Positions 1-19,600 of a stretch of DNA of 64,000 bases are shown here, piece after piece. The first letter of the stretch is position 1. The number at the start of each line of letters is the position of its first letter. Source of the stretch: Notospermus geniculatus (taxonomy: Eukaryota; Nemertea; Pilidiophora; Heteronemertea; Lineidae). The stretch covers positions 160,672-224,671 of the forward strand of contig NMRB01001123.1 in NCBI GenBank assembly GCA_002633025.1. The letters are read 5' to 3'. Position numbers and translations under genes: made by a program. Under the pieces are notes generated by a model that ran no database searches, had not been told where the DNA came from, and worked only from the letters and a program-made list of their open reading frames with translations.

Positions 1-1100
1 AGCTACGTAACACACCCAGGCAATCTGACAGCCCTTGTTGATCAATAAAAAACATTCATCGACTTGCACCAGTTTTCCGAGACCACCACATAAAACTGCA
101 AGATGTGGTCCCACAACTCAAGTCATGCAACATGGAAATACTCCGACATAAGTTAGGAGTTGGGTATGTACACAGATACAAGGCCCCGAGTTGTGCATCA
201 ATTAACAGCTAGACCACATTACAAGGACAACTTTAGAAGAAAAATCACAGGGGTTTGAGAAATTTCTGAGACAAGTAAGTAAGTACTGGGTATTACAAAT
301 TTACAATCTGTTGAAATATTACTGCTTTTCACAGTAACTGTAAAATAAATTGACCCCAGTGAATCAACAAATGTGTGGCGGTCTAGAAAAACACGTCAGA
401 TGTCATGTTTCAGGAAAGTTTTGATAATCATGGCCTTGGTGAACCTGCACTTTGCACATATTTCAATAGCTCAAATGAACTACGTAACAAACCAGGCAAT
501 CTGACAGCCCTTGTTGATCATTCATTGACTTCATTGGGTTTTCCAAGACCGCCACATATTAAAAACTGCAACATGTGGTCTTATAACCACAAGTCATGCA
601 ACATGGAAATACTCCGACATAGTTATGCGGGAGTTGGGTACGCATCAATTACGAGGATTTAATTTATTTAGGGATGTCCATTTTTGATCTGCACTGTACT
701 TTACGAGTAACTGACCACAATGCAACGATAACTTTCTAAAGAAAAAAAATCACAGTTGAGAATATTCCTGAGACTAGTACATGTATTACAAATTGACAAT
801 CTATCGAAATGTTATTGCTTTTCACAATAACTGGAAATGGACCCCAGCAAATGTCATGGTATTGACAAATGTATGGCAGTCTAGGAAAACCCGTCAGATG
901 TCACGTTGAGAAAAGTTTTGATAATGATGGCATTGGTGCTCCCGCACCTTTCAATAAATCAAATCAACTACGCAACAGGTAAACAGTAGCAGATCAATGC
1001 CCAGGCAATCTGACAAGCCCTTCTTGATCACTCATCGACTTCTGACGGGTTTTACTAAGACAACCACATAAAACTGTAAGTAAGATGTGGGTGTATTATC
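1..1100. repeat. Tandem repeat, unit about 480 bp, two full copies and a partial one
   Basis: The word CAGGCAATCTGACA followed by CCTTGTTGATCA-like sequence recurs near 18, 494 and 1003, and the material between (a TTACAAATTTACAATCTGTTGAA-like block, then GGACCCCAG) also recurs, giving a period of about 480 bp. Copies differ by many substitutions and small indels, so this is an old array. A further fragment starts at 13475, directly after the single N at 13474. The 85-codon open frame at 405-662 lies inside a unit and is not conserved in the other copies, so I do not call it a gene. Confidence 0.75.
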
Positions 1101-1269
1101 CGCAGATTTGCAAGTTTCTTAGGTTATCAACTGTGAGGATTCAGTAGATGGCACTCATTTAACTTGTTATATTTTCTCGATTCACCTACATTTTGATTTA
1201 CAGCACTTTTTTAAAGTGTCGATTCACCCCCGATTCAGACATTATAACCACGTCTGCATGAGAACTTAT

Positions 1270-1605
1270 CCTGAGTCAAATCTGTCCCGAGACAAGTAAT
1301 GGAGCGTCTACACGGATTATAGTTCTGGCTTTGAATATGACGTCACAAGCCACCAAACGCGAGTACACATGCTGCAGAGGCAGAGTGAAATGAGCCGTGC
1401 ATGCCACAACATAGGCCTTTGTCCCGAGACAACAGGCGAGTGCGTCTACACGACAACTGTTTTGAGACAAATTTGTCTCAGGTTCTTAGCCCCCCCAAAG
1501 GGCATAAGTTGCCTCGAGACAACTTAACTCGAGAGAAGGCCCGGTGTATGTAGACGGAGATAAAATGGAGATAAAATGGAGATAAAATGCACCGTGTAGA
1601 CGTGG
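1270..1605. repeat. Degenerate inverted-repeat element with GTGTAGACG and GAGACAA motifs
   Basis: CGTCTACAC occurs near 1302 and 1445, and its complement GTGTAGACG near 1594; GAGACAA-type words occur near 1290, 1424 and 1516. The arrangement resembles an old foldback MITE. No protein-coding potential is evident. Boundaries are approximate. Confidence 0.35.
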
Positions 1606-1845
1606 CTATTGTAGCACTTGATTACAAGATTTTGCTGAAGCACCATCTGATGTCTGAATTGGGACTACATATGAATCGTTGAAAATAAAAAGTGCTACCC
1701 TATTCTGGTTCGAACCAAGAGAAGATACCGGCAACCAGTACCAACAATATTCGAGTGCCATCGAAACATCTGAACAGCATTGATGTGTTAGAGAAACGAA
1801 ATTCACAGATTTTTACACCCATATCGAGATTCTTATATATCTAAA

Positions 1846-2313
1846 AGTAAAAACAATATTTTTGCCTTCAAAAATTCGTGCGAAAATCGCAAAATCAAAA
1901 TTTCGCTGCTGCAAATATTAATACACTCATAAAAGTTTCCCCCAACAATCCACTCAGTTCCCTTCCCTGCCCTTGACGCGAACATTATTCCACGGGAAAG
2001 GCATTTACATGTTCATGTAGTTTCCTCCAAAGCTGAGCATTTTTAAGAGGATGATGAAAAACTAAAAGCGTGCTAACATAAGTAAAAACAATATTTTTGC
2101 CTTCAAAAATTCGTGCGAAAATCGCAAAATCAAAATTTCGCTGCTGCAAATATTAATACACTCATAAAAGTTTCCCCCAACAATCCACTCAGTTCCCTTC
2201 CCTGCCCTTGACGCGAACATTATTCCACGGGAAAGGCATTTACATGTACATGTAGTTTCCTCCAAAGCTGAGCATTTTTAAGAGGATGATGAAAAACTAA
2301 AAGCGTGCTAACA
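1846..2313. repeat. Near-perfect tandem duplication of 235 bp
   Basis: The block starting AGTAAAAACAATATTTTTGC at 1846 is repeated at 2081 almost without change, through the poly-purine end AAAAGCGTGCTAACA. The high identity suggests a recent duplication or an assembly duplication. Small minus-strand frames across the copies are shadows of the repeat. Confidence 0.9.
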
Positions 2314-2640
2314 CCGAATGGTAAAACGCACAAGAAAAAGTGCCTCTCCACATGAGAGATTTCTCGCAGAAGTTGGCTCACAATGGCTGAAAGGGTAAAT
2401 GTCGTCCTGGGTATATACAAAGATTACCCAGGATCTCAGTCTTCAGTAAAACAATACCCTGGGTGTACTTTCGGTAGCCGACCATCACCCAGCATCCGCA
2501 ACCAGTGCCTAGGAACGAGTCCTATTTAGAAATCCCGTGAAATCTCGCGGTCTCGCGCCGGGATATGTTGAGTTTAACTGTTCATGACATTCTTCAGGCG
2601 GTCATGTGACCACGGGCGAGACAACCTCGAATCCAGGTGT

Positions 2641-2641
2641 N
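2641..2641. other. Ambiguous base (possible contig join)
   Basis: A single N sits between two CAGGTG-type words, consistent with a join of overlapping contigs. Confidence 0.6.
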
Positions 2642-3344
2642 CAGGTGAGCATATAGTCCATGCACCATTTCAGTTTATTCACTAGTCCACTTCGAAAACC
2701 TGGTTATTTGCCACGCTTAGCGTGCGGCTTGTTTCAATTCTTACCTATATATTTGGAATTATCCTCAGGTTGTCATGATTACCATGGTAACATGCATCTC
2801 AAACTCAATAAGAAATTAAAAAAACACCTCCCGCCCTCCTCAGAAAAGTGAGAGTGGAAGGATGCTAACCAACTATTTTTTTTACATGGCCTTACTTTGT
2901 TGCTTTATTACTCATCATCATCATCATCATGAGCGGCGTCATGACCCGGTCGGGTCTTTGCCTCCTTTATCTTCGTGGCTGTATTCGTGACCGTATTTGT
3001 GGTGGTGCGCAATGCTGGCGAACACACGTGTCAAATAGAAAATCCAATAACTCTGAACTGTCTGAATATACACTATGTACACTGTCAATAATAAATTAGA
3101 ACTGGATCAATCGATCCTCTGCCTCTGAAGACACTAGGCCTATAAACGGATTAAATGAGTTGTCCTGGAAGTTCATTACTAAGTTCGCCTAATGCTCGTA
3201 CACATTAATCACACTGCCCCAGTAGGAATCCAGCTGTGGAACTGTGTCCCTTGTGAATTATTCCCAGAACCCGCGCCTCTGTGCAGAGTTTTGCCTGTGG
3301 ATTTAACTGCAATAGATCAACAGGTCTTCGACCTCCGACCTTAC

Positions 3345-3366
3345 ATGATGATGATGATGATGATGA
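3345..3366 (+). repeat. (ATG)n microsatellite
   Basis: Seven consecutive ATG triplets. A similar CAT-repeat tract lies at about 2910-2930. No coding exon is associated with either. Confidence 0.9.
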
Positions 3367-3529
3367 AAAAAGACGAAGTGACTTCATCTTTTCCCTGACC
3401 CCGCCCCCTCCCCCCTTGAAAAGATGAAGTGGGCACGTCTTGACATTGGGCCGAATTCATAAAAACTAGCATTTGCTTTTTCTGGGCTTTTTCTTGAAGA
3501 TATAATACAGGAAATCGAATTCCAGAGGT

Positions 3530-3800
3530 TTAAGCAAATATTCGACCCCAAACTGGGGTCTTCTTCAGGCTGGCACTTTTCCGCACTAGATTTCAGAAGA
3601 GACTGAGCTGAATCCCAAATGTAGATCTGAAATACCCTGTACAAACAGGAGGTGTCAGCAATTAAGGAATGAATAGAGGCCAAGCCCCAGAAATTGGTTG
3701 CTGGACCTAGACCAAGAGTGTATGTAATTAGTGTAGAAAACTAATTAGGCTGTAAGAAAAAGGAGTTGAATAACTTATGACCTGGGTAATTTAACATGAG
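3530..3800 (-). mobile_element. Penelope-like terminal-repeat fragment (diverged copy)
   Basis: This stretch is a diverged relative of both arms of the large inverted repeat at 33286-34126: it shares the TTCGACCCCAA..GGGGTCTT hairpin, the AGACTGAGCTGAA block, CAATTAAGGAA and CCAAGCCCCA in the same order. Read on the minus strand it gives CTGAAGA, then a hairpin AGACCCC/GGGGTC, then GAA. That order matches the conserved core of a hammerhead ribozyme (CUGANGA, stem II, GAAA), with the last A replaced. Hammerhead motifs are known from the terminal repeats of Penelope-like retroelements; the class assignment is inferred from that resemblance only. Confidence 0.45.
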
Positions 3801-3844
3801 CAAGAGTAAACTCCCTATTTGTATTTTTAATTTTTCCGTCAGGG

Positions 3845-3975
3845 CCGACGCTATAGCATTATTGGCCCTGGTAAGTACGGAGGAGGCCATCACAAGCTAC
3901 TCATGTTCCTCACTTGGGTGGGGTATTTTACTTGTCCTTGCAAAGACACAAGGTACAAGGCACCACGGCTTACTG
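3845..3975. repeat. Dispersed repeat also present at 59333-59470
   Basis: Shares GCCCTGGTAAG.ACGGA.GA.GCCATC and later CTCATGTTC..CACTTGG, ACAAGGTAC and CACCACG with 59333-59470. It is an old interspersed repeat of unknown class, adjacent here to a MITE. Confidence 0.6.
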
Positions 3976-3980
3976 TCCCA

Positions 3981-4349
3981 AAACTCCCTATGCAGTTGTG
4001 TTACCCCTTCGGTTTGCCCTCTCCACAACTGCTTAACTTCGTAAAATTCGCCGCGTTTGGTCAACAGATGACGCTGAGAGAGTCGACCAATGAGAGCACC
4101 GAGCAACCAGTAACCAAGCTGGCCTGAGACACTTTTTCATTGGCCGAGCGGTTTGTAGCCATGGTAGCACAAGAACATCCGTTGCCGACGGGCCAATGAG
4201 TTCTGAAAGCAGCGTGCTGATAGGCTGTAAAACTCGCGCCAGGCCCTGACGCCATCTGTTGACCAAACGCGGAGACTTCCACGAAGTAAAGCAGTTGTGG
4301 AGAGCGAGTAAACCGAAGGGGGCGCGACTCACAACTGCGTAGGGAGTTT
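3981..4349. mobile_element. Foldback MITE with terminal inverted repeats of about 95 bp
   Basis: AAACTCCCTA at 3981 pairs with TAGGGAGTTT ending at 4349. The inverted identity continues inward through the CAACTGCTT..ACTTCGT and CGCGTTTGGTCAACAGATG blocks, with their complements at about 4250-4300. The centre holds no coding sequence; the overlapping open frames on both strands are a by-product of the palindrome. Confidence 0.85.
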
Positions 4350-4371
4350 AGAGTAAGAGTGGCATGAAGAT

Positions 4372-4822
4372 AAGGCCATTCGTAATTAATTCTATGTTTC
4401 GTGTCCCACTGTCACCTAAAATCGGTGCGCGCGCGCTCCAAACACAACACAAACTGCATTTTTAACACGACCCGAAACACGAATCAATACAGTACATGTC
4501 ACACAGATTGATATCCTGGGGGGGATTTTGAATGGATAAGATGAAGAATTGAGGCATCCTGACCATGAAACAAGAGCTCTAGGATATGTTGGAACATTGT
4601 TTTAATCTGTCAACATCCTGGTTTTGTGACCTAGGATAGGAACCACAGCTTTCTCAGGAGGTATTTTAAAACTTATTGGGCCTGTTTTTTTTACCAATAG
4701 TTGTGTTGGGAATCTTGAGAATCTCGGAAAATGGATGCGCAATGCATTTCTATTAGCAGACAACAGTCAGAAATAGGTGCGCGCGCAGGACGCGAAACAT
4801 AGAATTAATTACGCACGGCCTA
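4372..4822. mobile_element. MITE, about 450 bp
   Basis: The left end AAGGCCATTCGTAATTAATT and the right end AATTAATTACGCACGGCCTA are inverted copies. They extend inward through TCTATGTTTCG and GGTGCGCGCGC. There is no open frame of note inside. Confidence 0.85.
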
Positions 4823-5998
4823 ATGTTTGACCATGACATGGAATGAAGAGGAGTGCAGCTATAGAATAGCACCGACAAAATAAACAGAGTATTGCGTCAG
4901 AACAAAAATTCAATGGGAACACAGTAGGCGGAGTTTGTAAAGAAAACACATGGATTTGCGGCGGGCTTTATGCAAATAAGCGAAAGCGCCACCTGTCGGT
5001 AACTTCAAGTACTGTGTACCCGTGGGGACCATTCGTCGCGAGCGCTTGGGACCCATGAAACGTTGGTTACTTCAGGGCCATCTGTCAACATAATTTGGGA
5101 CTTAGCTCAAGATTTTAGGATTGGAAATGAGAGAGCACATCTCAAGCTTCCGTTTGATGGCGAGTTCAACGAAATTCGATACACATTACGCACTCTACAG
5201 AGCTGAGAAAAGGAGGCTTTTTCGTGAAATTTTAGTTGTACATTTTTCGCTCGCTTATGAATTTTTGGTCAGAATGAGGTGAATAGATAGAAAGAAGGAC
5301 AAGAAGACCGGCAAATGCAGATCACTGACCAATGAAAAGAATAGGGGTAGGGAAAGGGCCTAAACCAGAAGGAACGACACACCTCCAGCATGTCCAGTAT
5401 TTAAAGCGATGTACTCGCGAGATTGAAAATGAAATCTCGTTCAACTATCGCGACCCGCGATAGCTCCCCCGAGACTACCCAATTTCATTCATAGCTAGCG
5501 GGATTCTTGAAACTGACCTCGTGTGATTTAACTGGCATCTTCGAGCCATTAAATTACGGTATCGTCGCCGTTTTATACAATAACACGTTCATGAAAAATC
5601 TTTTATTAAGATTATTTCAATGAATTTGGGCGACATAAATATTTACTGCCGGAAAAATTTCTAAAATCTCACGGGGATTTCCCAGAACGAGATCGACGAA
5701 CTGATTCATCGAATCGTCCCCGTCGGCATCCCTGTCACTCATGTCACTCTCCTCGCTGCTGATTGGTCATAATAAATTCCATAGTATTATAATGAGATGA
5801 CCTACTTGGAATTCCATTCATAAACTGTAGTGCTGCCGCCATACGGGAAATAGAGGAACTATCAATGTGCAGTTACTGCAGAGCCCGCGTGCATCGCTTT
5901 AAGCGCATAAATACGGTAGACTCAAGTGTGGATGATATTCCTGTCCTCTTTGAATTGAAAATACCTTTAATTGCCTAAATCATAATTTCTTTCGTCAG

Positions 5999-13275
<7,277 letters not shown>

Positions 13276-13473
13276 GTAAGTTTGAGTACGGTAGAAAACG
13301 CATAAGTCGGATTCAAGTGGACCAGATAATTTCATCCGACTTAGAAGAAATCCGTCTTGTGTAAGTCGGATAATATCCGAGTTGTGCGACTTCTGGCTTG
13401 AGGAAGGGCAAAACGGCTGCCATGGAAATGGATCCAAAGCTCCACCGTGAATAAAAACACGTGAACTGAAGAG

Positions 13474-13540
13474 GNAACAACCCTTGTTGATCACTCAGCG
13501 ACTTCCGACGGGTTATCCCAGACCGTCACACATATAATCA
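13474..13540. repeat. N at a repeat boundary: partial copy of the 480-bp repeat from 1-1100
   Basis: After the N, ACCCTTGTTGATCACTC and CGACTTC.GACGGGTT match the repeat at 985-1060. A join made inside a repeat is a candidate misassembly. This matters because NMT loses its C-terminal exons exactly here. Confidence 0.65.
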
Positions 13541-13627
13541 ACATCTTGAGTTTCACTTACATGAAAATTTAAGCCGGCTTGTAATTTCATTGTTTTCCTG
13601 TCCATATCCTGCTTACTGTGATGACAT

Positions 13628-16600
13628 TCAGTTTTCATCATTATCTGGCAAAACAGCTCCCTGCCTTCGCCGCCGTGTTTCCCTCCCTCCCCCACGATCC
13701 CGACCATTCTTGATGAATTTTCTAACCACCTCCTTAATTTCGGAATCAGTGGCATTCCTGGTAGGTGTGTTTTTCCTGACTGATCCTGAAAACACAACAA
13801 AAAATCATGCATTGATACATAATTCTCTACTGTATTCTATCCCAACATGCACATCATAGTAGCCTTGGTTACACTACATCCCCAGCTTTTGCGGTCAACC
13901 TATGAACTGTTGGGTTTTTGAAACATGGCAAGCCCACTGTGTTTTTCGAAGGGCTCCCCGGTCTGGCGAGGGTAAATTCATGTAGTGTCTGGCAAAAGGC
14001 GATCACCCTTCCAATTTAGAAGAAAGTCCTGTAGCTGGCAAAAGGCGATCACCCTTCCAATTAAGAAGTAGGCCCTCTAGCTGGCAAAAGGCGATCACCC
14101 TTCCAATTTAGAAGTAGACCTTCTACCTGGCAAAAGGCGATCACCCTTCCAATTTAGAAGCAAGACCTCTAGCTGGCAAAAGGCGATCACCCTTCCAATT
14201 AAGAAGTAGGCCCTCTAGCTGGCAAAAGGCGATCACCCTTCCAATTTAGAAGTAAGCCCTCTAGCTGGCAAAAGGCGATCACCCTTCCAATTTAGAAGAA
14301 AGACCTCTAGCTGGCAAAAGGCGATCACCCTTCCAATTAAGAAGTAAGCCCTCTAGTTGACAAAAGGCGATCACCCTTCCAATTTAGAAGAAAGTTCTCT
14401 AGCTGGCAAAAGGCGATCACCCTTCCAATTAAGAAGTAAGCCCTCTAGCTGGCAAAAGGCGATCACCCTTCCAATTTAGAAGAAAGACCTCTAGCTGGCA
14501 AAAGGCGATCACCCTTCCAATTAAGAAGTAAGCCCTCTAGTTGACAAAAGGCGATCACCCTTCCAATTTAGAAGAAAGACCTCTAGCTGGCAAAAGGCGA
14601 TCACCCTTCCAATTAAGAAGTAAGCCCTCTAGTTGACAAAAGGCGATCACCCTTCCAATTTAGAAGAAAGACCTCTAGCTGGCAAAAGGCGATCACCCTT
14701 CCAATTAAGAAGTAAGCCCTCTAGTTGACAAAAGGCGATCACCCTTCCAATTTAGAAGAAAGACCTCTAGCTGGCAAAAGGCGATCACCCTTCCAATTAA
14801 GAAGTAAGCCCTCTAGTTGACAAAAGGCGATCACCCTTCCAATTTAGAAGAAAGACCTCTAGCTGGCAAAAGGCGATCACCCTTCCAATTAAGAAGTAAG
14901 CCCTCTAGTTGACAAAAGGCGATCACCCTTCCAATTTAGAAGAAAGACCTCTAGCTGGCAAAAGGCGATCACCCTTCCAATTAAGAAGTAAGCCCTCTAG
15001 TTGAAATCACCATTCGAATTTAGAAGAAAGACCTGTACAGTAGCTGGCAAAAGGCGATCACCCTTCCAATTAAGAAGTAGGCCCTCTAGACCTCAAAATC
15101 CCTGTGTTGTCATTAGTTCTTTGCGTCACAGCCATTAAGTGGCCTCGTTTTTGCACCTTCAAACAATGTGTGCCAATACAGAAACGACCGAAAAGTTAGT
15201 GCATGCACCGCATATATCGCCGGGCTACTACACTACAGTGAATAAGTAGTGTGACCTCTCGCCAGGGTTTTTCTACACACGGGTCTGGAAAAACACGGGC
15301 ACTTTGAACAAGTGTAACCATAGCTAGAAACAAATGGCAAAATTTCAAACATTGACCTATGTGATCTTGAAAAGTAGGTCAGACGACACATGAAAATGTG
15401 TATTCTACATGACCGTGATGGCTGATCACGATTTTTTGGCCTAGTGAACAAGTACGCATAACATAAGGACAGGATTTTCAGGAAAAATCACCAGCAGCTG
15501 AAATTCAGGAAGTTTCAAGGTGTAGTACATGCAGTAGACACTTACTGAATAGAAGTGTTTTGATGTTTTTGAGGTCAACAAATGACCTCATTGGTTTCTC
15601 AGCGGACTTCTTCCCCGTCCAGTTGAACTCGCTGCAGATGTGGTTGCCCCAGAATACCGTCATCATATTGTACACCGTAGCTTCAAGGGAAGTACCCCCA
15701 GCCAAAATCATTTTTCGAACCTGAAATGAAAGTGGGCTTAGTTACAAATTTAAAAATAATGACTTTGAGTTGTTGATGGTTAACCACACTAACTTAAGGA
15801 GATACACGGTAATTTTGAAGAAACCCTCTCATCTGGCAATCTGACTGCATATCCAGTGTGGTGATTCAAACACAAAATTATTTTATTCGTACGCGAAGTA
15901 GTTGAATGATGCATAACTAATGGTGCTTGTCGCATTTCCCTTGTGAAAACATGAACAACTAGAATTGTAAATTCGCTGAAATCGCGAATTTGATGACCTC
16001 CACATTGACGCCGAGTAGAGGTGAACTTCATCATCATCATCATATAATGCTGAAATTTAATCCAAGCCGACCCATCACTAACTGACGCAAACACATGACA
16101 TGCACGCCGCCATGCTACATGTATGCTGACCAATCACCGTGGCATGTAACTCCACAGCCCACCACGCAGACATGTCAGCGAGAAGAAGACTCAACACGTT
16201 TCACCATCCTTGAGTCGTTGTGTCAAGTTCAATGATAATCCTGCGACTGAACATGCTGTGGCTGAAGTGAAGCTGCCACCCGTCGTCGGAAACCGCCGAA
16301 CAAATTCCAAAATCGCTAATCTCGTCTCTAGATAATTCCCCACTGCAGACCAGGTGAGTTTCAGGTTGGCACAATCAGCGGTTTTCATCTGGTTTAGGGA
16401 ACACTGTTAAATATCTGAGTGAAAAATATAGATTTGAAAGAGATGAAACTGTAGGCAATTATGAAGAAGTGCTTGGATCGCTTAATGGTAACCAACTGCA
16501 GGATGTTCCTGAAGAAACAAAAGCGGTGGCTGCTCAAATAAGAGAACTTTTAGGTATGCGAGAGACCGGAAATCAGCTACTGACAGTTGATGAGATAAAT

Positions 16601-19600
16601 GATATTTTAAATTTGCTATGTACGCAGTAATTTACATGTAACTACAGTACGCAGTAATTTAACTACTACGTAAAACTATAGACCTATGAAAATGTACATA
16701 ATATATCAAATGCATCATATCCGTTACAAGCACCTTCTATAGCACCTTGCACTACTAGTACACCGTTCTCTGTACCATGCAGTACGAAATAAATATATAT
16801 ATATATTGGCTGGTGCCAAGTTTTTAGAAGTTAGCAAATGCTTTTCTTTGAGCCAATGTAAATTGTGTCCAATGTAAATTTGAAGAAAAAGCATTATTTG
16901 CTACCTATCAGCCATTAGGCGCAGGTTTAATCAACATTTTTATCTAAGATATCTGCTTTAGGCCTACTCCACAGCCCACCACGCAGACATGCCAGCGAGA
17001 AGAAGACTCAACACGTTTCGCCATCCTTGAGTCGTTGTGTCAAGTTCAATGATAATCCTGCGACTGAACATGCTGTGGCTGAAGTGAAGCCGCCACCCGT
17101 CGTCGGAAACCGCCGAACAAATTCCAAAATCGCTAATCTCGTCTCTAGATAATTCCCCACTGCAGACCTGGTGAAAGTTTCAGGTTGGTACAATCAGCTA
17201 GCTCAATAAAATGAAAATTGGGGAGACACATAGAAAGAAACCCTGTGAAAACAATATGACCTCCACACTCCGAGAGTATGTGGAGGTCATAATGAACACC
17301 TTCATAAAAAACAATCATCCACTTAGAAACAAACAAAAAAATTACTCACGAAGACTTTCTGCAGATCTTTGTCCTGCAACTGCTCTTCAAAAGAATCGAC
17401 CTCCTGCACCGTATTGAATGGAAGGCTGATATCCTCTGGCCATTCATCTTCTTCCTCTTCAGCATTGACGGCCCTCAGGGAGAGTGCGTCCATCTTCTTA
17501 TGGAGGCATTTTACCTCCTCCATGATCTTTTCCAGCATCAGGAACAGTCGGCGGTCTCTTTCAACATCTGAAGATGTAGAGAACATACTGTTTTATTTCT
17601 AACTTACATGTAGGCCTCAGTAAGAGCATTTCTGTAATTTGTGTGTGAAAGCATTGTATGATGAGACTGAGAAAGAGAATCGCAAGCATACATTGCAATG
17701 CATCACATATGATAATTCGTCATCAGCTAGCCTGCATATTTAAATTGGGATGCAAATATTACCATGGTTAGTACAAAGAAACATTGTTTTGATGGCACCA
17801 AAACTCTTGTAAACAATTAGGAAATCCTAATGAACTAACAGCAGTATGCATGGATACTAACCTGATGCATGATGTGGCCTGGCAGCAGAATGTGTTGTCG
17901 ATGTCGCAGGCGATGGGGGTGACATCACGGGTGCTGGACGTGACATCACTTGTGACCGGCTCATCGTTACTGGCCTTGGTGGCGGTGGTGTATGAAGACT
18001 AGTACTTGACAGCCCACTGAGGACCCGAGCTGACGACGTCGGGGGTGACATCACTTGTGCCTGACATGATATCAGGGGTGACATTGATAGCCAACTGAGG
18101 ACCCGAGCTGACGACGTCGGGGGTGACATCACTTGTGCCTGACATGACATCAGGGGTGACCGACTTGTCGTTACTGGCCTTGGTGGTGGTGGTGGTGTAC
18201 GGAGGCTAACACTTGAACTTGAAGGCTGACTGAACTGCGCTGGTGGCGTTGGGGGTGACATCTCTTGTGCCTGATGTGATATCAGGCTGAGGGGTGACCG
18301 ACTCATCGTTACTGGCCTTGGAGGGGGTGACGGGAGGCTAATACTCGAAATGGATGGCTGACTGTGGATTTGCGCTGGTGGAATCTTGGAGTTCGACACT
18401 CTCATCTTCTTTATAGGTTCAACATTTTCCCTTTCTTCTTCACTGTCAGTATCGTGAAACCGCATTGGAGCACTGTAGAGAGTTTTAAATAAATGTATAC
18501 CTGGCATGTACATGTATGGAATGTCAAGTTTAAAGCCGCACAGTATAGACAGATGGGTCATAGCTTACACAGTCCCTATTCATTTAGCTGAAAAAGTTCA
18601 TTTTCTCAGCCAAAATTGAATGAAATTACACAGGAACATTTTCATCGCCACAGAAAACAATTAGATTTTTAGAAAAGTCAATCCATGATGCAGCACAACT
18701 CACTGTTTTGTTCTGCGGGAAGGTCGGTTGACACCGTCTACCTCTGGCTCGGCTTCGCTTTCCAGCTCCGATGTCATCTGGGCGACTTTAGACTTTGTCC
18801 ATGCTACCTCAAAATCATCTGCAAAACAACATTACAGGGATAAAAAAAAACTGTGACCAGCATCTTCCATGTACATGTACAGGCATTGACTGATGTTTAT
18901 CTACACTGATATCCTGAATATTTAAAATACACACGTACTACCGAACCAATTTTGACGTGGTTTGCTGCATGAAAGGAAATCTTGTTGGTCACATTTTTGC
19001 CTCAAAATTTGAAAATATCAAAATTAACTATGTAATTGCTTATCAGAAAAAAAACTTGAAAATGAACATCTTTTATTTTGTAATTACGGTAATCTCCAAA
19101 TTATCAATCAAGTGTAGATAAACTTTAGTCAATGCCTGTACAATAATCCTACTCACTGGGCCAGTGCATACTACATTGTACATGTACTATTGTATAGCTT
19201 TAATGTGTTACAGTCGCATTTTTTGTGTACATCAGTTCTTTAAACTCAAATCAATTTAATTTTTCCTGTATACCTCTGGCGCGGCTTCGCTTTCCAGCTC
19301 CGATGTCATCTGGGCGACTTTAGACGTTGTCCATGCTACCTCAAAATCATCTGCAAAACAACATTACAGGGATAAAAAAAACTGTGACCAGCATCTTCCA
19401 TTTACAGGCATTGACTGATGTTTATCTACACTGATATCCTGAATATTTACACACGTACTACCGAACCAATTTTGACGCGGTTTGCTGCATGAAAGGAAAT
19501 CTTGTTGGTCACATTTTTGCCTCAAAATTTGAAAATATCAAAATTATGCAATTGCTTATCAGAAAAAACTTGAAAATGAACATCTTTTATTTTGTAATTA

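Noticed and set aside
405-662. 85-codon plus-strand frame
   Set aside because: It falls in one unit of the 480-bp repeat and is not open in the other units.
1697-1708. GGTTCGAACC word considered as a tRNA B box
   Set aside because: No A box, acceptor stem or anticodon arm can be placed around it.
2660-2851. Lys-rich 63-codon frame considered as the missing first exon of NMT
   Set aside because: The Lys run is short, lacks the acidic and Ser-rich context of the NMT N-terminus, and has no donor in a suitable phase.
13989-15089. CRISPR-like array of regular repeats
   Set aside because: Units are contiguous 46-bp repeats with no unique spacers, in an animal intron; it is a minisatellite.
19274-19350. 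Alternative exon 2 of the DUF4806 gene
   Set aside because: Its end phase does not match exon 2 or exon 3; either join gives an early stop.
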